A stretch of DNA of 64,000 bases from Vitis vinifera (Eukaryota; Streptophyta; Magnoliopsida; Vitales; Vitaceae): the NCBI RefSeq assembly GCF_030704535.1, contig NC_081817.1:1937001-2001000 (forward strand). The letters are read 5' to 3'. Positions 22,401 to 34,700 of this stretch are shown here, piece by piece. The notes under the pieces were generated by a model that made no database searches, was not told the DNA's origin, and saw only the letters and a list, made by a program, of their open reading frames with translations. The translations under genes were made by a program, and so were the position numbers. Each line of letters starts with the position of its first letter. The stretch's first letter is position 1.

Positions 22401-25400
22401 TCCACACATAAACGCTTTATTCACTGATTGAAATAAAAAATAAAACTCATATTAGGTCGAGAGGTGCGGTTTTCCATGTACAGACATCATTCACTGATTG
22501 AAACCCTCATTTGAGGCTTATCCTTCTTGTCTTCGGTTTTAAAGAGAAAGAGAATGCCTGCAGTTGGCAGTTTCAAACTTAGAATCACAAAGCAAGAGTG
22601 GAAGAGAGGTGCTCGTGGGAATGGAAGTGAGGAAGCACATGCACTTGATGCTTAAAACATTGATTATAGAAGAGTCATATGTTTGTGTAAGGGTGCCAAC
22701 ACACATTAGACACATGCACATATGTCAATTATCAGAACATTGTGAACAAGCTGAGGCATCCTAACAGACCAGTAGAGTTGATCCCCTATTTGCTTCTTTT
22801 TGATAAATAACCTTGATATGGCATCTTTACATGCAGATCACTATACTGGTATTTATCAATGTAACTGAGAATGATTGAGTTATATGCATTATTTGGATCC
22901 ATTAGTAGGTTAATCTGATGGTATTTCTTTTCATTCCTGAGAGCCCTCATAATTTGCATGCAGTTCTCATATACTAAACTTGCTTAAAGTTGATATTATA
23001 ATGTTTCCCCTATGGATATGCTCTAATAAGAAATGTTCTTCCTATTTAAAGGTTTGATGTGGATGTTCCTGGTGGAGCGGTCTACAAGGAGAGCAGCTTT
23101 ACAGAAGGAGGTGAATTCTTACCTGTGTTTGATTTTTCTGATATGCTAGTAAAGTTTTCTCCTACATTGTTCATACATATTTATGTCACTTGTTGTAAAA
23201 TGGCTTCTGTGGCAAATGTAAAATTACATTATTCAGCTTTGTCAAAACTTCTCATCGGTGTACTTTGAACTCCCCTATAGTATTGGTATTCATACTGCAT
23301 GATTGGTGCTTTCTTCTGATCTTTTTGTTTTCTCAAGTAAAGAGCAATTTTCTCCTTGGAGGGAATGTTTGTGACAGATATGGTCAACTCTGAATTACAA
23401 GATGTATTCTTATTAAAATTGATCGTGTCATCCATGTGTATAAGATAGATCTGGTCCATATCATCTTTGTTATTCTTATATCTTCTATCTGTTTTTGGTG
23501 GTGAGGGTAGCATGGAATGGTTATTCCAATCATCATGTACTTTAATGAAACGTACTTTTTCTGGTGTTTCCCAAGTAATAGTTGCCTTATGACATAATTG
23601 AATGGATGATTTGACTTTTTTGTGTGTGAGAATTCTAAATTGGTGAAGTTTTCAGGGAAGGAAGTTGTTGCGGTAGACAGCCCCATTGGTCGTTTGGGTG
23701 TAACGGTTTGCTATGATTTGAGATTCCCAGAGCTTTATCAGCAGCTAAGGTTCCTACACGATGCACAGGTACATACAAGGGGATTCCTTAGCTTTGCATT
23801 GTGACCGGCTTTCTTTTCTTACCTATGTTAACATTGATTAAAATATGCAGGTTCTATTGGTGCCTGCAGCTTTCACAAAAGTAACTGGTCAAGCACACTG
23901 GGAACTTCTTCTTCGTGCTCGTGCAATTGAGACTCAGTGCTATGTATGGAATTCCTTCTCAACTCTTTCCAAATGTTTTTTTTTTCTTCTTTTAAACAAT
24001 AATTACAGTGGTTACCATGCCTTCCGCCATAAAAGAAAACAATCTTCACACCAAAAGATGTGCATGCAGAACACCATCCCAGTTTAGGATCCGATGGTGG
24101 GGTTCATTTTGTTTTAAGGTGCTTCTCAAAGATGTTGTATTAATATTAGAGATAGATCAACACGACACATGTTAGTGTTGCTATTGCATCACTGGAAGGC
24201 ATTATATTTTCTTTTCTCTCTATTGAAATAGTTTTCCAGAATTTTATCTGATGTTATGGAGATATTCTTTCTTGGCTATTTTCTTTAGGCTTTGACTCAT
24301 TCATCTTGTGTGCTATCATGTTTGCTGCTGCTTCATTTGTGGGAATGATGTTGATGAATCTGCTATCAGGTCATAGCTGCTGCACAAGCTGGAAAGCATA
24401 ATGATAAAAGAGAAAGTTATGGAGACTCCTTAATAATTGATCCATGGGGAACAATAATTGGCCGTCTACCTGGTGAGAACTGGTTCCCTTTTACACTCTG
24501 ATGTCTAATCTATGATGTGTGCCTCTACTCAAAAAGGACAATGAGGGAGCAGTGATTTTATGGGGAAAGAACTTGTTTCTCAAGCTATCTATCTTTCACT
24601 CACACTGACTCCAGATTGCTAAATCGATGGTTGTTTTTTTTTTTTTTTTTTGATAAGTAAAGAAAATTCATTTATAAAGAGACGCCAAAAGAGCGACTCA
24701 AGGTATACAGCCTATGTAAGGTATACAAACCTATACACCCGCCACCAAAAGAGACCAAAAACATATAAGAGACCCACCAACCAAAAGGCCCAAAACCTTA
24801 CAATGATCCCACCCAATCTATAAAATTCACCAAAGTTTGAGGGCATTCTACTATAAACAGCTTTGCCTCAGACCAAAGCGAGCATAAAAAGGAATATTTC
24901 AACCACTGTATTGATATATCATCATCCTTGAAGGCTAAACGATTTCTCGCCTTCCAAACCGTCCAAAAAATATGCAAGGGCGCCGCCTTCCACACTTTCC
25001 TGTGTTTCTTGCCCACAGAAGAAGTCTGCCAACTAAGCAAAGTCTCTCTAACTGAACACGGCATCACCCAAGACACCCCAAACAAAGAAAAAAGCAACTC
25101 CCATAAGACCCTTGTTTTGGAGCAGTGGAGAAGCAGATGATCTATGGTCTCCTCCTTTTCCATACACATGTAACATCTATTAGCCAATGACCATCCTCTT
25201 CTCTGAACAAGATCTAGGGTAAGCGCCTTACCCCATGCGGCCTCCCACGCAAAAAAGCTGATTTTGGGTTGTACCCACACCTTCCAAATGCAGCTAGATG
25301 GGAAAGAACTAGGGCAGTCTGCTTCTAGAGCAAGGTATAGAGACTTAGCCGAGAAAATGCCACTCTTTGTTTCAGTCCAAACTACCTTATCATCTACGTC

Positions 25401-28400
25401 TCCAATGACTCTCTTCACGTGAAGACACCCCAAAAATAATTCCGCCTCCTCCACCTCCCAATCGTTTAGGGCTCTTGAAAAACAAGGGTTCCAACCCCCC
25501 CTACCCCCTTGCACCAAGGGATCCCAAACATCCGCCACCCAAGCTTCCTTTTCAATCGATAAGGCATAGATGGAAGGAAACGAATCGCACAGAGGGGCAT
25601 CCCCACACCATCTATCCCTCCAAAAGCTCACCCTCCTCCCATTGCCAACACTAAAAGAAATCCGCGCACCCACCAAATCCCAGTCCATCCTTATCCCTTT
25701 CCAGAGCCCCACGCCATGCGCCTCTCTCACTTCCCGCGTGCGCCAACCCCCTCTATCTTCCCCATACTTCCCTCTAATCACTTGATTCCACAAAGCCTCT
25801 CTCTCGTTTGCAAAACACCAATTCCATTTAGAAAGGAGTGCCTTATTGAGATTGGAAAGGCATTTGATCCCTAAACCCCCTTTCTTCTTGCTTAAGCACA
25901 CCACCTTCCATCTTACTAAATGTGGTTTACGCTCCAAACTGCCACCGCCCAGAAAATCCCTTTGGATTTGTTCTAGTCTTCTTCTAACTGAACTTGGTAA
26001 ACTTAGAACAGACATATAGTAAATGGGAAGGTTTGACAAAGTACTTCGGATTAAGGTTGCTCTTCCTCCCTTGGATAAGTATTGTCTCTTCCACATAGTC
26101 AATCTTTTGCGGAACCGCTCTTCCACTCCATCCCACATTGCCACTGACTTAAACGGAGCGCCCAAAGGAAGACCCAAATACGTGGACGGGAGACTACCCA
26201 CTTTACATCCAAAGTCCAAGGCAAGATCATCAATATCCACAACCCTCCCTACTGGAATAAGTTCACTCTTATCCAAGTTAATTCTCATTCCCGAAGCGGC
26301 CTCAAACCACACTAGCAGCCAACTTAGGTAAGTCAGCTGATCTTGGGAGGCTTGGCAAAACACCAAAGTATCATCTGCGAACAACAAGTGTGAAATCTGA
26401 ACCCCACCTTCATTCCTTCCCTTCACCTGACAGCCCGAGATATAACCATTGTCCACAGCCCTATTAAGGAACGAGCTGAAGACCTCCATGGCAATCACAA
26501 AGAGATAAGGCGAGAGAGGATCCCCTTGCCTTAAACCCCTTGAGCTTTGGAAAAATCCCTTAGGCGTTCCATTGATCAACACAGAGAAACTTGCAGTGGA
26601 TATGCACTACTTGATCCACCCTAACCATTTCTCCCCAAAACCCATTTTCTGCATTACTGTAAGAAGAAAGGACCAGTCCACATTGTCATATGCCTTCTCT
26701 ATGTCAAGTTTACACAAGATCCCATTTTCATTGTTCTTTAGAATTGAGTCAATGGCTTCATTAGCTATTAACACCGCGTCTAGAATCTGTCTTCCCTCCA
26801 CAAAAGCCCCTTGAGCCTTAGAAACCACCTTTCCAACCGCTCTTTTAAGTCTATTGGCTAAAACCTTAGCCAACCACTTGTATAGGCTTCCCACTAAACT
26901 TATGGGCCTGAACTCCCTCAAATCCTCAGCCCCCATTTTTTTTGGGATTAAAACCAAAAAAGTAGTGTTTAGCCTTTTCACAAATCGATGGTTGTTGCTA
27001 GTTTCTTCTTAAGTTTCCCTTGTGTACCTGGCACCTGGAAACTAAATTAATTACGGTCTTTGTCCCATATGCCACTGGATTAAAGGAACTGCCCTCAAGT
27101 TGGTGGTTCAGAAATGCTTTGATCCTAAAGGTAATGTGGCAACTCTTAAGATTTTGTCCAGCTCAGGAGACATCGCCTGTTGGAAATTCTGTATTTCCTT
27201 GTTCATGCTGTTAGTTCAGAAATGTTTCGACTCTAAAGGCAACATAGCAACTTTAAAATTTTTCTAGTTCATGGGAAGAAACCTCCCAAATCTAAACTAT
27301 GCATGACTGAGTTCCTTATTAATGTCTTATTGCAAGAGATGGTGTCCACTCCACAGTGTCAGAATATGTGTCATTTCCTGCTTCATACTGTGATACCCTC
27401 TTGCCTACATGTGAGCTAACACATCGTGAATTCTCCCAGGAAGAATAGAAAGTGACACTTAAAACCCTAGTCCTGCACTCACAGATCCCTTCTTCTTGAA
27501 GGCCAACTTGCAAGATCTCTAAGTCCAAAAAATTACATGATTTGATGGATGATATACAGTTTGTTTTTTGCACTTGCACACATATAAGTACTAGTTGGAT
27601 GCAAATGTTTTCATTTTTCAATAGTATTAGAATAGGTCAAATGTTTAAAATTTAACATATTTAAGTTCTCTTCCTGTTTCAATGTCCTAGTCAAGATCTA
27701 GTTAATAGTAGGTTCAATATCACTGCATTGTTACTCCAAAAGAGGTCATGGTCTGTTCTTTGCATCCTTGTAGAAGCATCTTTCTTCCCTAAGGGATAAG
27801 AGTTGAAGTTTACTGTTAAAAGCATTGCTCTTCATGCTCTTAGTAGGTGTACTAACAACTACAGAAACAGAATGCCCATGATCAGTTCTTCTGTTTTCGT
27901 GTTTCAGATCGACTGTCAACAGGCATTGCTGTAGCTGACATTGATTTCTCATTGATTGATTCTGTAAGAGCAAAGATGCCAATTTCTCAGGTAATTGTAT
28001 AAAAATGTTCGCAGTTTTTATGTTTCGATGAACTTGTAAATCAAATCCACTGTGGATGTTTGAAAGACCTTTTCCTTACTGCATTTGGTGATAAGCCCCA
28101 GAATGCATACCTGGAGCCTCTAATGTTAGAAAATAATCTTCAGATTCGGGAAGCCAGACACAACTTTACAATATATATATATATATAGATGTTGTTTTCA
28201 TTCCGATCATCTGCTTATCTACATGCCAATTGGTGAAAATACTAATGAAATCAATTGGATTCATTCTGTTTTGCATAGAAATCACTTAGATGGCTGTATT
28301 CTTTGTCTTTCACTCTTGTTTAAATTACAAGAAGGGCATTCAAATCAATAAATAACTTCACCTCTGTTTCTTTTTGGTATTATGATGACATTTCCATGTT

Positions 28401-29858
28401 AACTACTGGGTTGTGTGTTAAGTGCGATGTAAGAAACAATGAACTGCTCCAATTTTGTAAGGCACCCAAAAACACCCTTATGATATTTGTTTGTTTGAAC
28501 TTGTGATCTTTTCCCCACTTTGTAATTCATTTATTCAATATGGAGAACCTATTTTTTATTTATTCATCTTTATCTCTTTTTACGTGTTGATACTTGGGTG
28601 AACATATGATCCTACATAAAGGCTTCTATTTATATCAGCTTCGTATTTTTTAACCAGAAGTAAATTTTAGGTTTCACAAATTAAAACAACAAATGAAAAG
28701 GCGCCATTATAATGAGTGCATGTGGCCAAGTTTTAGTACTCATCTTCTGATCTTGGGGCATCTGGGGCATTTCATTATTCATCCTGTTCTAAAATTGCTT
28801 TTCTTGAAGTTTAAATGAAGGAAATCCACACTGTATTGTGGAAGTGTAAGTTGGCATATTGAAGAAGTGCCCCTAAGCTTATGTTGGCAGGAGATCAAAA
28901 GGATCAACATTTTCAGTATCATGAGATTGGGATGGTTGTTGACTTATATCACATATAACCTGTCATGGTCTGAATTGTTTAGGCTTGTGAGTTTTACAGG
29001 CCAAGTCTGGGCACCAGAAATTCGCACCAGGCTCAGCTGTGGTGTTTATCACTGCCCCCCATCTTTCATCCTAAGTTCATCAACTAGTAGAATCCTATAT
29101 TCTTTTATAAATTTATAATATAGTTTCAATAATATTTGGCATATAGAGTTATTTCTAATACTATAGAATTGAGTTCATATTCCACTTAGAGAGAATCATT
29201 AAATTCAAATTTACCTTTTCTTTCCACTCACATATTACATCCTTAATTAGTCAACTGGTTTGTGGATGGAGTGATTATTTTGGATATGAAGTGGTGAAGC
29301 CAATCAAACATCATGGGATGCCAACCAATTGACCTAAAAGATTAAGCTGTTAAGTAGTTATGATTTGGGCCCATAATGGAATATATGGAGACAGTAGAAC
29401 AGTAGTAGTAGGAAAGACTTGAAGTTGAGACTTCTGGTTATTAATAGCTTTGATATTATGTCAAGTTACCAAACTTTTCTGAAAACTTAAGCTGCTAAAA
29501 TCTGGGCCCGCAACATATATCAGGCCAACAATCTCGATCGACGATCTACAATTTATGCCTGACTAGTACTAATCTAATAGTCACCTGATGTGGCATATCT
29601 TTATAGGACACCGCCTGTACTGAACCTCTCTTTATGGTTGGGCCTGGGCACAGTTTAAACACTTCAACTTTCGTCAGTATGTGCAGGCAAGCTCAGGCAC
29701 AGTGCTTGTTTGTTCGGATAATACTGTTTCTTTGTTTTTTTTCCCCTCTTAAATCACTTTGCAGCATTGAATAGCATAGGGTTTTTTCATGTTTCTAATG
29801 CAATTTACCTCTGCAGCATCGGAAGCCCCCTGAGTTCTGGAAATCTGCTTCTCTATGA
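19414..29858 (+). CDS. Nitrilase-superfamily deaminated glutathione amidase (Nit1-like)
   Basis: Nine exons: 19414-19632, 20798-20934, 21163-21291, 23052-23110, 23656-23768, 23851-23943, 24370-24472, 27908-27990 and 29817-29858. Junctions are GT/AG and the phase closes to a TGA. The protein has the nitrilase Glu-Lys-Cys triad in its usual contexts: Glu in FPENFSF, Lys in YRKIHLFD, Cys in [11 protein letters not shown]. It also has the Nit1-type [10 protein letters not shown] and [11 protein letters not shown]. By family this enzyme hydrolyses deaminated glutathione, a side product of transaminases, to 2-oxoglutarate and Cys-Gly. I start at ATG 19414, which gives a 43-aa basic, Ser/Asn-rich leader (plastid or mitochondrial type) before Met 19543, where homology begins. 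ATG 19312 is also in frame, and 19543 alone would give a cytosolic form. Intron 1 holds a minisatellite and intron 7 a LINE. Confidence 0.94.
19786..20093 (+). repeat. Degenerate ~85-bp tandem repeat in nitrilase intron 1
   Basis: Four copies start near 19787, 19868, 19953 and 20044. Each has a GTTTCTCAGCAAYNAAAC-like head, GTCACAGAAAATCC in the middle and ATATATGTT later. The head resembles the inverted form of the TTTGGTTGCTGAGAAAC core found elsewhere in the window, and a sense core sits just upstream at 19701. Confidence 0.7.
21490..21740. repeat. Possible LTR-like fragment in nitrilase intron 3
   Basis: A T-rich block with repeated TTAGTTTCTTATTT motifs, then TTTAAAGACTTATTGTAA and AATATAATTTATTAGAATT, resembles the end region of plant Copia/TRIM LTRs. 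No borders or duplications were found. Confidence 0.25.
24621..24635. repeat. Target-site duplication, left copy
   Basis: AAATCGATGGTTGTT, repeated exactly at 26982-26996 on the other side of the LINE. A T run follows immediately. Confidence 0.9.
24636..26981 (-). mobile_element. 5'-truncated L1-type LINE in nitrilase intron 7
   Basis: A 2.35-kb element on the minus strand with a poly-A tail (poly-T at 24636-24651) and an exact 15-bp target duplication. It begins inside the reverse-transcriptase domain ([20 protein letters not shown]-like [15 protein letters not shown]), continues through the catalytic [10 protein letters not shown] and ends with the zinc-binding C-terminal region ([18 protein letters not shown]). 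The frame is open for 594 codons (24798-26582) and, upstream, 26607-26981. The two are separated by one nonsense codon (TAG where relatives have Trp after WIK). Preservation and exact duplications suggest a fairly young insertion. The endonuclease and ORF1 were never copied. Confidence 0.95.
26982..26996. repeat. Target-site duplication, right copy
   Basis: AAATCGATGGTTGTT, identical to 24621-24635. Confidence 0.9.
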
Positions 29859-30567
29859 TTTTTGGAAGACATGTCCTTCAGTTGCCCCTCTTACCCAGGT
29901 GGTAAGTCGACACTGTTTTGGACACTTCACATCCTACTTCTAATGAAGGATCACACATTTATGTATTTAGAATTGGACAGATCATATTCCTCTTTGAAGA
30001 TGAGTGGGATATCCATGCTCTATCGTTTCTATGATCCTGTTGGAAGACCCAGAATAATTATATTGATCCCTGTATTATCAGTTGACACTATTCTTCTGTC
30101 CTTCCAATATTTTGTACCAGCTTTCCCAGATCAAAGTGTAAGTACCTCATTAAATTGCATCTCCAAGTATACTTCCTTTTCTTTATCAGATGTATAATGC
30201 AGTATGGTGCAGTACCAAAAATAATTAGCAGGTTCATGGTAGATGGTGTTTTCCTTCGGTTCTCCTTTCAAATATTTAGGAAAATGATTATCCTCCGGTT
30301 TACTTCTCTAATATATTTTGTGGCATGCGATATGATATTTTACAAAATCAGGGCATTTCTGACTAATGTATGTTAGAATTAGTGGAAGATGTGGCATTAC
30401 TTAAGGCACACATCACCCTTTTAAGTGACTGAAAGTAGTGGGAATCTTTTCTTTCTCAAAGTAATCCATTTACTCTGATCTAAATGCCTCTCTTTCGTGA
30501 AACATAAGCCCCCACTCTACCTTTATATCCCAAAAGAATCCTAGTGGGGAAGCCCCCCATTCGAATC

Positions 30568-30574
30568 TATAAAA
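30568..30574 (+). promoter_or_regulatory. TATA box of the ATS3-like gene
   Basis: TATAAAA lies 61 bp before the ATG at 30629, leaving room for a leader of about 30 nt starting near 30598. Confidence 0.6.
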
Positions 30575-30628
30575 CCATAATTTCTATCTCCTCTGCATCC
30601 CACAAGCATACAAGCAACAAAAGAAACC

Positions 30629-31195
30629 ATGATACAACTCTCAGTAGAGCAAACTATAATACTCATCTTCCTCACCATTGTCACCATCACTTCTTCCGCA
30701 GCCGACAGACTCCAACCCACCTCCCATGTCCTCCAGGCTTCCCCGGGAAACTGCTCATACTCAATTGAGATTGAGACAACCTGTGCACCATCTGCCGAGA
30801 CAACCGATCGCATTAGTGTTAGGTTCAGTGACATGGCAGGGAATCTAGTCATAGTGAAGCACCTGAAGAACCCAAAGTTGTTATATGCTCCAAGAGGTAT
30901 GAAGAATCCAGGTGGTGTGTACGGTGGTTTCCAGCGTTGCGCCATAGACATGTTTGAGGCCAGTGGAGCATGCATGAGCCATATCGTGTGCTCACTGTAC
31001 CTTAAGAAATTCGGGTCAGATGGATGGAGACCTGGTTGGGTGAAGGTACTCCACCGATGGGATGATGGGCGTTTAGCACCAGTGTCACACACATTCTACT
31101 TTAGGACCTTTGTGCCAGAAAATGTATGGTATGGGTTTGATTATTGTCGCTCCAGAGGGGGCCTTACGCCTCATATTGCAAGTTTTAATGGTTAG
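30629..31195 (+). CDS. ATS3: Embryo-specific protein 3 (ATS3)-like, PLAT/LH2-type secreted protein
   Basis: A single-exon, 188-aa protein. Residues 1-24 form a signal peptide (hydrophobic TIILIFLTIVTI, likely cleavage after SSAA). The rest is the ATS3 domain, a PLAT-like beta-sandwich: CSYSIEIETTC, then RISVRFSDMAGN, FQRCAIDMFEASGAC, VCSLYLKKFGSDGWRPGWVKV and the terminal FVPENVWYGFDYC. The paired cysteines fit an extracellular disulphide-bonded fold. ATS3 was first described as a seed/embryo-expressed gene in Arabidopsis; its biochemical role is not established. A TATA box precedes it. It converges on the coiled-coil gene, whose stop lies 516 bp away on the opposite strand. The intact frame and intact signal peptide argue for a functional gene. 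Confidence 0.92.
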   Translation: MIQLSVEQTIILIFLTIVTITSSAADRLQPTSHVLQASPGNCSYSIEIETTCAPSAETTDRISVRFSDMAGNLVIVKHLKNPKLLYAPRGMKNPGGVYGGFQRCAIDMFEASGACMSHIVCSLYLKKFGSDGWRPGWVKVLHRWDDGRLAPVSHTFYFRTFVPENVWYGFDYCRSRGGLTPHIASFNG

Positions 31196-31710
31196 AAAAA
31201 ATTAGAATGTACCTTGTAAATCATCACAGCCCTGATTCCTCCTTAGCAAAGTTTTTGCGGATGAAGGATGATTCCTGACGTGAGAGAGATCATAGAACTG
31301 CAGATTTTGTGGCCAAATTTGTTTGAAAAAAAAAATCATCAGATATACAGGGTTCAGGTTTAATGCTATTGAAAGTTTTTCTTATGTTCCCAGAAACAGA
31401 AGGAATAAAACAAAAGCTTTACAGTGGATAAATTCCTGAAAACAAATTATCAACTCCGTTAACACAATAACAAGACTGCGTTCATCTGGATTTTCAGCAA
31501 ACAGGGAAGCCCAACTACAATTATAGAAACAGATTACAAAAGAATCCTGGTATATTTCCACTTCTTACTCATCAAAGATTTCAATGATACGAGAAGGGGG
31601 AGTATAAGAGAAAAAAAACAAAAGGAACCCCAGAAACACAAACAAAAAGTGTAAGGCTATGAACAGTTTAGTTAACTTTATCCAACAGAAAAGCCTCCGA
31701 CCTCTGTTAA

Positions 31711-34700
31711 TTACTCCAGCAGGAATTCTCGCGTCGAATCAAGACTAGCAAAGGGGTCAAAAGGTTTGTTGCCTAGGCTGTCTTTAAGAATGGTAATCTG
31801 ACCTTCTTTCAAAAGTAAATCTTCATCAAGTGCCTCTATCTTCTTCTTCAGTACGTTAACCTCAGCATTCAGTAGCATGTTCTTCTCACTGCATTGCTTG
31901 ACTTCCTCCCACATCAGATCTCTCTCCCCAGACACTTTGGAGAGTATTCCCTTCATGATGGTCAATTGCTTTGTGGATTCTTCGAAGTCAGTTCGAAGGC
32001 GATTTATATTCTCATCCTTCTTCGGCATCTGTAATAAAGGAGGAGCTGGCTACTTCAGAACTGAAAATGCAAGTCTCATACAAAACAAGACCATTTCAAG
32101 AATCAAAGACAAAGCGTGGGTTGGCTCAAGGGCATTATTGTATCTAATTTTAACAAATGGTACACCCTTGAAAACAACTTTAGGATTAGAAGCAAGCTTG
32201 AGAGATAAAGCTTAAATACAGCTTATGTGATATCCCATATCGGATAAGGGGGAGTTTCTAACACTATATAAATATGGGTTCCTCTTAACCTTGTAGATAT
32301 GTTTTAAAGCTACGAGGGCCCTTTGGGCTCAAAGTGGCAACCGATCTTTGACATCAGTGTGTGTGGGAGTTTGTTTGGCCCCATGAGGGATGTCTATATA
32401 TTTGGCTTCGCAATCCCATAGGACACAAGGACTTTGTGTTTGCATGGAGGGGGTGATTGTAATATATCACACTGAATAAGGGAAAAAATTCCTAACATTA
32501 TATAAATATGAGTTTTTAATCTTGCAGATGCGTTTTAAAGCCATTAGGACCCTTTGGGCCTAGAGCAAACAATATTTATATGGTTAGGTGTGGGCCGTTA
32601 CAGCTTAATAATACTAGAATACGGATTAGATACAACACTAGTGAAAATGCAAGTCTCATGCAAAACAAGACCATTTCAAGAATCAAAGACAAAGCATGGG
32701 TTGGCTCAAAGGCATTAATGTATCTCATTTTAACAATTGGTGCACCCTTGAAAACAACTTTAGGATTAGAAGCAAGCCTAGGAGATAAAGCTTAGATACA
32801 GCACAACTGGGAAAAAAATGAAAACCATTATATCCAAAGTGTAACATATATGCGCATATAAAAAATAATCATGCCTCCTTATAGTTAACCCAAATCTCCA
32901 TTGGGGATGTGTCTGTAACTAAATTTAAAGAAAACCAACTCCATATATGTATGTGTACTTATATATATATTGATAACCAGGGAATCTTACCATTGCAGGG
33001 TCCTTTGGGCCCACCCCTGGCTATCAAACCCCAAGGTGACTGACCACACCCACTGGGTAATGATTCCTAATGGCAGGAGTTGAACCCAAGACTGCTCATC
33101 CTGGCACTCACTCTTACTACTAGGCCATGTCCTGGCACATATTTTGAAGAAATGTATCATGTCCTCAAAAGCTTCTCACTCGACCCAGAAATCATGTAGG
33201 AACTAGTGAAAATGGATAGAGAATTAGTTAAAGCTATTCTGATGTCCAAATATTTATAATTAATTTCTTTCTTTGAAATCGCTTCAGAACACATTCAAGA
33301 CGCTACTACTCCTGCCTTCTCAGCCGATAAAGAATATGCAGACAAATCTACAATTCTAGTGAAAATAAACAAATATGAAATTTATCTCATAAACGTCATG
33401 CAGAGAACATGCCATCATGGTCTTTCCTCTCACATTCTTCATCCATGTTCTTTTGCGTCCCCTTCCATTACTAGTAGTCATCGGGCTTTCATTTTCTCAT
33501 CTTCTAAACTTCTACTTTGGTAAAACTTGGCTTCCCACAAATACAATCACGCTCATTTTCTCATCTTGTTCAATATTTTTTGTGTTGCTATTCATCTATC
33601 AACCTCATTGTCATCTTGATTATGCTCAGACAGACGCTTTCCTTGGCTGCCCACAATATTTAATGCCATAAAGCATGACTAGCTTTGTTCATTACTGCTA
33701 TAAAATTTCCCCTCATTTAATAGGGTACGAATCATCTAGCATTCATAAAAGTACATCTCCCCTTCATCCTTATGAGCAAAAAGAAACTCTTCAGTTTCCA
33801 ACTCAGTATGAATGACACAGAAAATAACTAAAACAATCATTTTTTAAGATTGTCAAGCCAGTTCTCATGATTTCCATAAAAACTGAGCACTATATACACA
33901 TCACCACTTCATCCTTGTGAACAAAAGGAAACCCTTCAGCCTCCAACTCAGTATGAATGACCAACAAAGAATAACTAAAACAATTACTTTTTAAGATTGT
34001 CAAGCCAGTTTTCACGATTGCCATAAAAACTAAGGACTGTATGTGTATTCATGCATATATGCAAATTAAAGAGGTTAAGCATTGGAGGCTATAGTTACAT
34101 CACAGGGTTACCTGAAGCTCAAGATCCTTCAATTTGTGTGTTGCGCAGGAAAGGTCATCCTGTGTATTTTGGACTTCAGTTCTGAGGATGTCATTACCTC
34201 TTACCACTGCTGCAAGCTCAGCTCTTAATTGCTCAACTTCCAACTCTTTAGAATATAGCTTTTCTCGTAATAAATTTGTTAGCAAAGCTTCTGCTTTGAG
34301 TTCAAATTTTATAATATCCTGTACAAATAAAACAAAACATCAATCTCCCATTGAAGTCAACTTGCAAGCCTAGGTGGTTGAATTGGGCTTTGTGAAGTAG
34401 GAGGCAATACAACTTGGAAGAACATACTTAAAGATAGTAAACAACTAAGGACTCTATATTCAGGGTTATCAGTTTTAAGAGAACAAAAAATGTCGGTATT
34501 GAGTTTACCTCCGAGGTTTGTTCATTTAGTTGATTTAATCTATCATCCTCTGCGCTCTGTGATCGAGGCTTGAAAGCAGGATTGGGCTTTTCATGCAGCA
34601 AAGCAGACATTGTCTGCAAACTCCTAGTTAAACTTTCTATTCCACGCTTGAAACCCTGGATTTTCATGCCAGACTCGACAACAAATTGTCCATCCAAGCC

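Noticed and set aside
30541-31092. 183-codon minus-strand frame over the ATS3-like gene
   Set aside because: Shadow of the plus-strand coding sequence, with no homology or splice support.
33060-33139. Possible tRNA gene (box A and box B on minus strand)
   Set aside because: No acceptor-stem pairing or cloverleaf can be drawn, and the downstream body fits a SINE.
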